Shown here: one piece after another, positions 1-5,758 of the stretch
Position numbering within the stretch: the first letter of the stretch is position 1
Layout: each line of letters opens with the position of its first letter
NCBI GenBank assembly: GCA_945788155.1
Contig: CALZKX010000123.1
Coordinates: 1-19,846 of the forward strand
DNA from: an uncultured Flavobacteriaceae bacterium
Lineage (GTDB): Bacteria > Bacteroidota > Bacteroidia > Flavobacteriales > Flavobacteriaceae
Length of the DNA stretch: 19,846 nt
Reading direction: 5' to 3'
Notes under the pieces: model-generated
What the model was told of the DNA's origin: nothing
The model's database searches: none
Seen by the model: the letters and a program-made list of their open reading frames with translations, nothing else
Program-made: the position numbers and the translations under genes

Positions 1-69
1 ATCGACATCATTTATTTTGGATGCAGAAACTTTTGTTACTTCAATGTTACTGTTTTTAAGGTTTAGCAT
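1..69 (-). CDS. ilvE: Branched-chain amino acid aminotransferase, N-terminal fragment (probable)
   Basis: A minus-strand reading frame starts with ATG at 69-67 and stays open to the left edge, giving 23 residues that begin MLNLKNSNIEVTKVSASKIN. The phrase 'IEVTKV..SKIN.VD' resembles, from memory, the N-terminus of flavobacterial branched-chain aminotransferases, which go on to 'F.NL.FG.VF.DHM'. If correct, the enzyme is the PLP-dependent transaminase that makes and breaks down Leu, Ile and Val. Too little is present to see catalytic residues, so the reading frame is better supported than the identity. It is divergent from mnmD, with about 300 bases between them. Confidence 0.5.
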   Translation of the reverse strand, partial: MLNLKNSNIEVTKVSASKINDVD

Positions 70-87
70 TTCAAAGTATTTAAGGCG

Positions 88-95
88 CAAAATTA
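88..95 (-). promoter_or_regulatory. Candidate -7 box (TAATTTTG) for the leftmost gene
   Basis: On the minus strand this reads TAATTTTG, an exact match to the Bacteroidota -7 consensus TAnnTTTG. It lies 18 bases upstream of the ATG at 69-67. I see no clear TTG -33 element at the right distance, so the call is weak. The remaining intergenic DNA to 366 is AT-rich, with only weak dyads (for example CAATAA/TTATTG near 185-207) and no gene. Confidence 0.3.
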
Positions 96-366
96 AACAA
101 ATTCATCCTTATAAAAAACACATAATTGCTTAATGTGTTATATTTGCTATTAATGAAAAACATTCTAAAAACGTTAAGTTATAAACAATAAGGTGCCTTT
201 TTATTGCTTATTTTTTCTGGTATTTTCTTGTAAGAACAAGGAATTTGCAGAGACCATTGCTAAGTAAACCAAAAAACAGTTTGCGCTTGTTTTAATGATG
301 AAATAAAAAATGATAAGGGTGCTTTGTTTCTCAAACAAAAGATTAAAAAATTAGTAATCAAACAAA

Positions 367-1053
367 TTGAAACGTAAAATAATCACCACTGCAGATGGCT
401 CTAAAACCATACAGATTGAAGATTGGAACGAGCAATACCATTCTAAACATGGAGCAATACAAGAAGCTCAACACGTATTTATTAAAGAAGGTCTTATACA
501 TTATCGTAATTTAATAAACATAGAATGCCAAGCTGAAGCTGTAGGGATATCTATTTTAGAAATTGGTTTTGGAACAGGACTTAATGCATTTCTTACTGCT
601 ATAGAATCTGAAAGGATAAATTTGAATATCAATTACGTTGGTGTAGAAGCCTATCCTGTGGATGACACTGAAATTTCGCAATTAAATTATGCTCAAGAAA
701 TTAATTCAGAAAAAAGTGATTTATTTAAGAAATTTCATGCAACCCAATGGGAAACAGTAAACACTATAACAAATACCTTTCAGCTCACAAAACGGCAACA
801 ATTCTTTTCAGACATCACTGATGTTGAGCAATTCGACCTTATTTATTTTGATGCGTTTGGAGCACGTGTGCAACCAGAACTTTGGGCCAAAGCGATTTTT
901 CAAATCATGTACAATGCCCTAAAGCCTAATGGTGTTTTGGTGACCTATGCCGCTATTGGCAGCGTAAAACGAGCAATGAAAGAATTGGGTTTTACAGTTG
1001 AGCGTCTTAAAGGGCCGCCTGGAAAACGCCACATGTTAAGAGCAACCAAATAA
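367..1053 (+). CDS. mnmD: tRNA 5-methylaminomethyl-2-thiouridine methyltransferase MnmD
   Basis: SAM-dependent methyltransferase that carries out the last step of mnm5(s2)U34 synthesis at the tRNA wobble position. It corresponds to the methyltransferase half of bacterial MnmC, without the FAD oxidase half. The N-terminus has the family pattern 'TADGSKTI....WNEQYHSKHGAIQEA.HVFI' (residues 8-39). SAM motif I is ILEIGFGTGLNAF (63-75). An acidic motif with DAFGARVQPELW sits at 162-173, and the C-terminus has the typical 'TYAAIGSVKRAMKELGF.VERLKGPPGKRHMLRA'. The start must be TTG at 367: a stop lies in frame at 355-357, and the first in-frame ATG is near residue 181, after the SAM motif. The 228-residue length is normal. 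It precedes an oxidoreductase gene on the same strand. Confidence 0.93.
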   Translation: MKRKIITTADGSKTIQIEDWNEQYHSKHGAIQEAQHVFIKEGLIHYRNLINIECQAEAVGISILEIGFGTGLNAFLTAIESERINLNINYVGVEAYPVDDTEISQLNYAQEINSEKSDLFKKFHATQWETVNTITNTFQLTKRQQFFSDITDVEQFDLIYFDAFGARVQPELWAKAIFQIMYNALKPNGVLVTYAAIGSVKRAMKELGFTVERLKGPPGKRHMLRATK

Positions 1054-1101
1054 ATTGCTAAATGCCTCTTATAGATTGTTAAACCTACCTTAATTACAAT
1101 C

Positions 1102-1129
1102 TTGTTGCGGTTTTCAATACTTAATTTTG
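1102..1129 (+). promoter_or_regulatory. Bacteroidota-type promoter for the TIGR01777 oxidoreductase gene
   Basis: TTG at 1102-1104, a 17-base spacer, then TAATTTTG at 1122-1129 match the consensus TTG-N17-23-TAnnTTTG. The -7 box ends only four bases before the ATG at 1134, so transcription would start at or near the start codon. The protein start is fixed by the Rossmann motif, so a downstream start is unlikely. Confidence 0.5.
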
Positions 1130-1133
1130 TAGT

Positions 1134-2039
1134 ATGAAGCGGATTTTAATTACAGGAGCCACAGGTTTGGTTGGACAAGAAATTGTTAAACAATGCCACG
1201 CAAAAAACATGTCGGTTTATTACCTGTCCACGAGTAAGGATAAGCTACAAAACGAACCCAATTATAAAGGCTTTCACTGGAATCCGAAAACAAAAGAGAT
1301 TGATACATCGTGTTTTCACGATGTAAAAGTTATTATAAATTTAGCTGGAGCCTCGATTGCTAAACGATGGACAAAAAACTATAAAAAAGAAGTCATAAAC
1401 AGTCGCTTACAGTCGTTAAACTTGTTATATAATACTATCCAAGAATACCAGATACCTATAAAACAATTGGTATCTGCTAGTGCTATTGGCATTTATCCTG
1501 ATTCTAATACCAATTATTATGAAGAAACTTTTAATGATTTTGGAACAGGATTTTTAACTGATGTAACCACACAATGGGAAGCATCAGCTTTGCAATTCGA
1601 GAAGCTTAGTATTGATGTATCACATATTAGAATAGGAATTGTTTTATCTAACCATAGAGGCGCACTGCCTAAATTAGTCACTCCTATTAAAAACTTTGTT
1701 GGGGCAGTTTTAGGAAAAGGCAACCAGTGGCAATCTTGGATTCATATTGAAGACCTTGCAAACCTGTTTTTATATGTTATAGAACACAATTTACAAGGTA
1801 TAGTTAATGGTGTAGCACCTAATCCTGTGCAGCAACGCGAATTAGTAAAAGCCATTGGAAAGTCTATAAATCGACCAATTTTATTACCTAAAGTGCCAAG
1901 TGTTATATTAAGGCTACTATTAGGACAAATGAGTGCTGTGGTGTTGGAAAGCCAACGTGTGAGTTCGCAAAAAATTGAGAATTTAGGATTTCAATTTAAG
2001 TATCATCATTTACAACTAGCTTTAGAGGATTTACGCTAA
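1134..2039 (+). CDS. TIGR01777 family NAD(P)-dependent oxidoreductase / epimerase-like
   Basis: Extended short-chain dehydrogenase of the YfcH/SDR39U1 type; the substrate is unknown for the family. The N-terminus 'MKRILITGATGLVGQEI' is a Rossmann nucleotide-binding turn (GATGLVG at 8-14). 'VIINLAGASIAKRW' (about residues 66-79) and 'SASAIGIYPD' (about 114-123) are the usual core motifs of this family. The C-terminal 50 residues (from about 250) fit the DUF1731 domain, 'LPKVPSVILRLLLGQMS..VLESQRV....ENLGF.F'. The 301-residue length is typical. The start is decided by the Rossmann motif, which begins at residue 5. It lies 80 bases after mnmD and has a promoter of its own. It is convergent with the YceI gene. 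Confidence 0.88.
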   Translation: MKRILITGATGLVGQEIVKQCHAKNMSVYYLSTSKDKLQNEPNYKGFHWNPKTKEIDTSCFHDVKVIINLAGASIAKRWTKNYKKEVINSRLQSLNLLYNTIQEYQIPIKQLVSASAIGIYPDSNTNYYEETFNDFGTGFLTDVTTQWEASALQFEKLSIDVSHIRIGIVLSNHRGALPKLVTPIKNFVGAVLGKGNQWQSWIHIEDLANLFLYVIEHNLQGIVNGVAPNPVQQRELVKAIGKSINRPILLPKVPSVILRLLLGQMSAVVLESQRVSSQKIENLGFQFKYHHLQLALEDLR

Positions 2040-2044
2040 ATAAA

Positions 2045-2068
2045 AAGCCACTCAATTTTGAATGGCTT
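2045..2068 (-). terminator. Terminator for the YceI-family gene
   Basis: Imperfect hairpin with arms AAGCCACTCA and TGAATGGCTT and a four-base loop: nine pairs and one C-A mismatch. On the minus strand the stem is followed by a T-rich run (GGCTTTTTATTTA), which suits termination of the minus gene ending at 2094. On plus it is followed by A's, so it is a poorer terminator for the oxidoreductase gene, whose stop codon is five bases away. Confidence 0.65.
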
Positions 2069-2093
2069 AAAAAAAATTAAAGGTTTCTTAACA

Positions 2094-2747
2094 TTAAGAT
2101 TTCTTTGCGTTAACAACAATCTTTAATTCAATATCATCATTGATGAATTTATCACCTAAATTATCAAAGAAAGATTTTGAGCCATATTTTACATTCCATT
2201 TAGAACGGTCTATGGTAAACATTTCACTTGTAATAGTGAAAATATCATCCTTTTCACTTAAAGTAACAGGAAATGTGACATTGTTTTTAATTTCTTTTAA
2301 AGTTAAATTTCCAGAAAGCATCATTTTACTATCAACCTCCTCAAAACCAGTCACTTCAAAAGTCGCATCTGGATAAGTAGCAACATCAAAAAAGTCAGCA
2401 CTTTTTAAGTGGCCTTCGAGCTTAGCATTACCATCGTATTCCTTTAAGGTAGCCATATTAATCTTAAAAGTTCCGCTTTCAATTTTACCTTCATTTACAG
2501 TAAATTCCCCAGATTCCAGAAAAATAGTTCCAATATGCTGTCCTGTAGGTTTGTGCCCAGTCCACTCGATTAGAGTGTTTGTTGGATTTGCCATGTATTT
2601 TATAGAATTATCTTGTGCTTCTGTAGCAACAACGGCATCAGTGGTTACAGCTTCTTCAGCTTTGTTTTTACAGCTTACAACTGCTAAACTTAGCATAAAA
2701 ATTGTAATACATTTAAAAATAGGTTTTCTCATAGTTGTTATTTTCAT
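2094..2747 (-). CDS. YceI family lipoprotein
   Basis: Small exported protein of the YceI family: lipocalin-like beta-barrels that bind isoprenoid or other apolar molecules, with unclear physiological role. The N-terminus has a lipoprotein signal ending in LAVVSC (predicted lipidated Cys26), followed by an acidic, Ala/Thr-rich linker. The YceI domain (about 48-215) shows 'TLIEWTGHKPTGQHIGTI', 'GTFKINMATL', 'KLEGHLKSADFFDVATYPDATFEVTG' and 'NLTLKEIKNNVTFPVTL', all typical. Two starts are possible: ATG 2747 (used here) and ATG 2732 (residue 6). The second gives a more standard signal peptide and a longer leader behind the promoter. It is divergent from grpE. Confidence 0.88.
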   Translation of the reverse strand: MKITTMRKPIFKCITIFMLSLAVVSCKNKAEEAVTTDAVVATEAQDNSIKYMANPTNTLIEWTGHKPTGQHIGTIFLESGEFTVNEGKIESGTFKINMATLKEYDGNAKLEGHLKSADFFDVATYPDATFEVTGFEEVDSKMMLSGNLTLKEIKNNVTFPVTLSEKDDIFTITSEMFTIDRSKWNVKYGSKSFFDNLGDKFINDDIELKIVVNAKKS

Positions 2748-2758
2748 TAGTGTTTCAG

Positions 2759-2785
2759 CAAAAATAATAATTCATAAAATTACAA
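2759..2785 (-). promoter_or_regulatory. Bacteroidota-type promoter for the YceI-family gene
   Basis: On the minus strand TTG (2785-2783), a 16-base spacer and TATTTTTG (2766-2759) match the -33/-7 consensus, with the spacer one base short. The predicted transcript would begin near 2754, leaving about 7 bases before ATG 2747 or about 22 before ATG 2732. Confidence 0.5.
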
Positions 2786-2813
2786 CAGTTAAAAAATAGT
2801 GAAAATATTTTGT

Positions 2814-2829
2814 GACATTTTGACATTTT
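2814..2829 (+). repeat. Tandem 8-base repeat GACATTTT x2 upstream of the grpE promoter
   Basis: GACATTTT at 2814-2821 is repeated immediately at 2822-2829, giving TGACA direct half-sites eight bases apart. The pair ends nine bases before the -24 element of the sigma-54-type promoter. It could be a protein binding site, though bacterial enhancers usually lie further upstream; chance in AT-rich DNA is possible. Confidence 0.4.
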
Positions 2830-2837
2830 AATAATAA

Positions 2838-2853
2838 TGGCAGTACTTTTGCC
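2838..2853 (+). promoter_or_regulatory. Sigma-54 (RpoN) -24/-12 promoter for grpE-dnaJ
   Basis: TGGCAGT, ACTT, TTGC (2838-2852) matches the sigma-54 consensus TGGCACG-N4-TTGCW at 9 of 12 specified positions. The invariant GG (2839-2840) and GC (2851-2852) are exactly 12 bases apart. Transcription would begin near 2864, leaving a leader of about 24 bases before the grpE ATG at 2888. The site is also a 5-base inverted repeat (TGGCA-N7-TGCCA), so a repressor operator is an alternative reading. No TAnnTTTG box is seen in this intergenic region on plus. Confidence 0.65.
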
Positions 2854-2887
2854 AACTGTAAATAAGTATTGTTTATTTAAGAAGAAT

Positions 2888-3427
2888 ATGAGTAAGAAAA
2901 GTAAAAAAGAAGATGTGGTCCAAGAGCAAACCCATGCAAACCAAGAAACGCAAGTAGAGGAGGTGTCTCAGCAAGCCATTGAAGAACAATTACAAGATGA
3001 ACTAAAGTCTGAAAAAGATAAGTTTTTACGTTTGTTTGCAGAGTTTGAAAATTATAAAAGGCGTACAGCCAAAGAGCGCATAGAATTATTTAAAACTGCT
3101 GCTGAGGATGTTATGGTGGCGATGTTGCCTATTCTTGACGATTTTGAACGTGCATTATTGCATATTGATGAAGATAAAGAAGCCGAAGAACTTCGCAAAG
3201 GCGTGTTGTTAATATACCAGAAGCTGTTAACCGCCTTAGAGCAAAAAGGATTATCGCAAATTAAGGTGGCCAAAGGCGATGTGTTTAATGCAGATAATCA
3301 TGAAGCTGTTACCCAAATACCAGCGCCAAGTAAAGACCTTAAAGGCAAAATTATAGATGTAATTGAAAAAGGATACGCTTTAGGCGATAAAGTAATTCGT
3401 TTTCCAAAAGTTGTTATAGGACAATAA
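2888..3427 (+). CDS. grpE: Nucleotide exchange factor GrpE
   Basis: Cytoplasmic co-chaperone that releases ADP from DnaK and acts as a thermosensor in the DnaK-DnaJ-GrpE cycle. The N-terminus is charged and disordered. A long coiled coil follows, with 'DKFLRLFAEFENYKRRTAKER' (split here as DKFLRLFAEFENY and KRRTAKER), then the beta-wing domain with 'GDVFNADNHEAVTQIPAPSKDLKGKI' motifs and the terminal 'YALGDKVIRFPKVVIG'. I place the start at ATG 2888 (MSKKSKKED, 179 residues). An in-frame ATG at 2837 would overlap the sigma-54-type promoter and add a non-homologous stretch. Only four bases separate it from dnaJ, so the two form an operon; dnaK is not in the window. Confidence 0.94.
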   Translation: MSKKSKKEDVVQEQTHANQETQVEEVSQQAIEEQLQDELKSEKDKFLRLFAEFENYKRRTAKERIELFKTAAEDVMVAMLPILDDFERALLHIDEDKEAEELRKGVLLIYQKLLTALEQKGLSQIKVAKGDVFNADNHEAVTQIPAPSKDLKGKIIDVIEKGYALGDKVIRFPKVVIGQ

Positions 3428-3431
3428 ATAT

Positions 3432-4547
3432 ATGGCAAAGCAAGACTATTACGAAATATTGGGACTCAGTAAAGGAGCGACAGCTGCTGAAATAAAAAAA
3501 GCTTATAGAAAACAAGCGTTAAAATTTCATCCCGATAAGAATCCAGATGATAAAGAAGCAGAAGAAAAATTCAAATTAGCTGCCGAAGCCTATGAGGTTT
3601 TGAGTGATGCTGATAAGAAAGCTCGTTATGACCAATTTGGTCATCAAGCCTTTGATGGTGCTGGTGGTTTTGGCGGCGGAGGTATGAATATGGACGATAT
3701 CTTTAGTCAATTTGGCGATATTTTTGGAGGTGCATTTGGTGGCGGAGGATTTTCTGGATTTGGAGGCCAACGCCAACGTGTAGTAAAAGGGAGTAATTTA
3801 CGTATTAGAGTGAAGTTAACGCTTGAAGAAATTGCCAATGGCGTTGAGAAAAAAGTAAAAGTAAAACGAAAAAAACAAGCCAAAGGCACTACTTATAAAA
3901 CATGTTCAACATGTCAAGGCTCTGGTCAAGTTACAAGGGTTACAAATACCATTTTAGGAAGAATGCAAACCTCTGCACCATGTAACGTATGTGGAGGTGC
4001 AGGACAAACCATAGATAAAAAACCAGCAGGATCTGATGCTCAAGGTTTAGTTGTTGAAGAAGAAACAGTATCTATCAAAATCCCCGCAGGTGTAGTAGAT
4101 GGCATGCAGTTGAAAGTTTCAGGAAAAGGTAATGATGCCCCTGGAAATGGCATTTCGGGAGATTTATTAGTCGCTATTAGCGAAGAAGATCACCCAACTT
4201 TACAACGTGAAGGCGATAATTTACATTACGATTTATATATAAGCTACCCTGATGCTGTTTTGGGGACTTCAAAAGAGATTGATACAGTTACTGGCAAAGT
4301 TCGTATCAAGGTAGAAGCTGGCGTACAATCTGGAAAAATATTGCGGTTAAGAGGAAAAGGGATTCCAAGTATTAATGGTTATGGTAAAGGAGATTTGCTA
4401 GTACATATTAACGTGTGGACACCTAAAACATTAAGTAAACAGCAAAAAGAATTTTTTGAAAACATGAGAGATGATGAGCATTTCGAACCAAAACCAGAAA
4501 GTACAGATAGATCCTTTTTTGAAAAGGTAAAAGATATGTTTTCTTAA
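3432..4547 (+). CDS. dnaJ: Molecular chaperone DnaJ with two instead of four zinc-motif repeats
   Basis: Hsp40 that delivers substrates to DnaK and stimulates its ATPase. The J domain has HPD at residues 33-35. A Gly/Phe-rich linker covers about 73-113. Then come the cysteine-rich region, the beta-sandwich substrate-binding domains and the C-terminal dimerisation region. The cysteine-rich region has only two CxxCxGxG repeats (CSTCQGSG with C158/C161; CNVCGGAG with C184/C187), joined by a linker like the one between classical repeats 2 and 3. Repeats 1 and 4 are replaced by KRKKQAKG and by a stretch without cysteine. I recall the same arrangement in other flavobacterial DnaJ proteins. Zinc site II would remain and site I is lost. 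The reading frame is intact at 371 residues. Confidence 0.95.
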   Translation: MAKQDYYEILGLSKGATAAEIKKAYRKQALKFHPDKNPDDKEAEEKFKLAAEAYEVLSDADKKARYDQFGHQAFDGAGGFGGGGMNMDDIFSQFGDIFGGAFGGGGFSGFGGQRQRVVKGSNLRIRVKLTLEEIANGVEKKVKVKRKKQAKGTTYKTCSTCQGSGQVTRVTNTILGRMQTSAPCNVCGGAGQTIDKKPAGSDAQGLVVEEETVSIKIPAGVVDGMQLKVSGKGNDAPGNGISGDLLVAISEEDHPTLQREGDNLHYDLYISYPDAVLGTSKEIDTVTGKVRIKVEAGVQSGKILRLRGKGIPSINGYGKGDLLVHINVWTPKTLSKQQKEFFENMRDDEHFEPKPESTDRSFFEKVKDMFS

Positions 4548-4599
4548 CCTATATGTTCAACTAGTTTTAATTTGTAATCTATTTCTTTCTATTTAGAGC

Positions 4600-4639
4600 A
4601 TTATTTAAGATAATATACCATTTTAAGAATTATTTAAGA
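4600..4639 (+). repeat. Direct repeats ATTATTTAAGA, 29 bases apart
   Basis: ATTATTTAAGA occurs at 4600-4610 and again at 4629-4639, downstream of dnaJ. A TATATTTG sequence (an exact -7 box) follows at 4648-4655, so the second repeat lies where a -33 element would be. This could be an activator-dependent promoter, but in DNA this AT-rich the match may be chance. Confidence 0.35.
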
Positions 4640-4656
4640 AAAAACTGTATATTTGG

Positions 4657-4694
4657 ATTACCACTAATTTATGTTAGTGGTAATTTTTCTTTTT
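4657..4694 (+). terminator. Rho-independent terminator 1 after dnaJ
   Basis: Perfect 11-bp stem: ATTACCACTAA (4657-4667) and TTAGTGGTAAT (4674-4684) with a six-base loop, followed by TTTTCTTTTTC. It lies 110 bases after the dnaJ stop and isolates grpE-dnaJ from the ABC operon. Confidence 0.85.
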
Positions 4695-4707
4695 CATAGC
4701 AATTTTT

Positions 4708-4742
4708 CCCATCCTTATTTTTTTAAGGGTGGGTTTTGTTTT
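4708..4742 (+). terminator. Rho-independent terminator 2 before the ABC operon
   Basis: Ten-pair stem, CCCATCCTTA (4708-4717) and TAAGGGTGGG (4724-4733), with one T-G wobble and a TTTTTT loop, followed by TTTTGTTTTT. It is the second strong terminator in a row, 23 bases after the first stem. If a promoter lies upstream of it (TATATTTG at 4648), it could act as an attenuator for the ABC operon. Confidence 0.8.
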
Positions 4743-4829
4743 TACACAACTCTATTTAAAAAAAACATCTTAATTTCATGTAACATTTAATATCTTTACA
4801 CAACTTATTTAAACACTAAAAGAAATTAA

Positions 4830-5756
4830 ATGAATAACTTATTAGTGACTGATTCAGTCTCTAAAAACTTTGGAAAATTTACTGCATTAAACAATGTCTC
4901 TATTGAAGTTCCAAAAGGAAGTATATTTGGTTTATTAGGCCCAAATGGTGCCGGAAAAACTACTTTAATTAGAGTGATTAACCAAATTACAATGCCAGAT
5001 TCCGGTAAGGTACTGCTGGAGGGTCAGCCCTTAAAAGCACATCATGTTAAAGATATTGGATATTTACCTGAAGAGCGTGGTTTGTACAAATCCATGAGAG
5101 TGGGAGAGCAGGCTTTATATCTTGCTCAATTAAAAGGCATGAGTAAAAGTGAGGCAAAAAAACGTTTAAAATATTGGTTTGAAAAACTGGAAATTGGAGA
5201 TTGGTGGAATAAAAAAATCCAGGAACTATCCAAAGGTATGGCACAAAAAATTCAATTTGTGGTAACTGTTTTGCACCAACCAAAACTTTTGATTTTTGAC
5301 GAACCTTTTTCGGGATTTGACCCTATAAATGCAAATTTGATAAAAGATGAAATCCTGCAATTGAGAGACGAAGGTGCGACCGTTATTTTTTCTACACATC
5401 GTATGGAATCGGTTGAGGAGTTATGTGATCATATTGCATTAATTCATCAATCAAATAAAATATTGGACGGTAAATTGCAAGACATTAAAAGACAATTTAA
5501 AACAAATACATTCGAGGTTGGTTTAGTGACCAATAATGAGCTGGATTTGACCAATTTCTTAAAAGAAAAATTTGAAGTCTCTAAAGCAGATTATAAATCA
5601 TTAAATAATGATTTAAAATTAAACATAAAACTTAATGATACTGACACATCTAATGATTTGCTAAGGTTTTTAACAGCACATGCCGAGGTTAATCATTTTA
5701 ATGAGTTAGTGCCAACTGCAAACGATATATTTATTCAAACCGTTAAGAATAGTTAA
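4830..5756 (+). CDS. ABC transporter ATP-binding protein (NatA-like exporter ATPase)
   Basis: Cytoplasmic ATPase of an ABC-2 type exporter. Walker A is GPNGAGKT (37-44). The Q-loop region reads 'IGYLPEERGLY' (76-86), a form with Glu typical of this subgroup. The signature is LSKGM (133-137), Walker B is LLIFDEP (153-159) and the H-loop is His190. The tail beyond about residue 215 fits the accessory domain found in NatA-like proteins (DUF4162). A weak -7-like TATCTTTA lies at 4791-4798. The permease starts two bases after the stop, so the two surely form one transporter. NatA/NatB in Bacillus exports sodium; the substrate here cannot be told. Confidence 0.92.
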   Translation: MNNLLVTDSVSKNFGKFTALNNVSIEVPKGSIFGLLGPNGAGKTTLIRVINQITMPDSGKVLLEGQPLKAHHVKDIGYLPEERGLYKSMRVGEQALYLAQLKGMSKSEAKKRLKYWFEKLEIGDWWNKKIQELSKGMAQKIQFVVTVLHQPKLLIFDEPFSGFDPINANLIKDEILQLRDEGATVIFSTHRMESVEELCDHIALIHQSNKILDGKLQDIKRQFKTNTFEVGLVTNNELDLTNFLKEKFEVSKADYKSLNNDLKLNIKLNDTDTSNDLLRFLTAHAEVNHFNELVPTANDIFIQTVKNS

Positions 5757-5758
5757 TT

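Noticed and set aside
185..240. Dyads (CAATAA/TTATTG and CTTGT/ACAAG) left of mnmD as terminators or small RNA
   Set aside because: Stems of only 5-6 pairs with no T-run; too weak to support a feature.
2140..2799. Plus-strand open frames opposite the YceI gene
   Set aside because: The opposite strand encodes a complete, recognisable YceI lipoprotein; these frames have no supporting features.
2837..2887. Upstream in-frame ATG extending GrpE by 17 residues
   Set aside because: The codon lies inside the sigma-54-type promoter, the extra residues (MAVLLPTVNKYCLFKKN) do not look like GrpE, and the predicted transcript starts after it.
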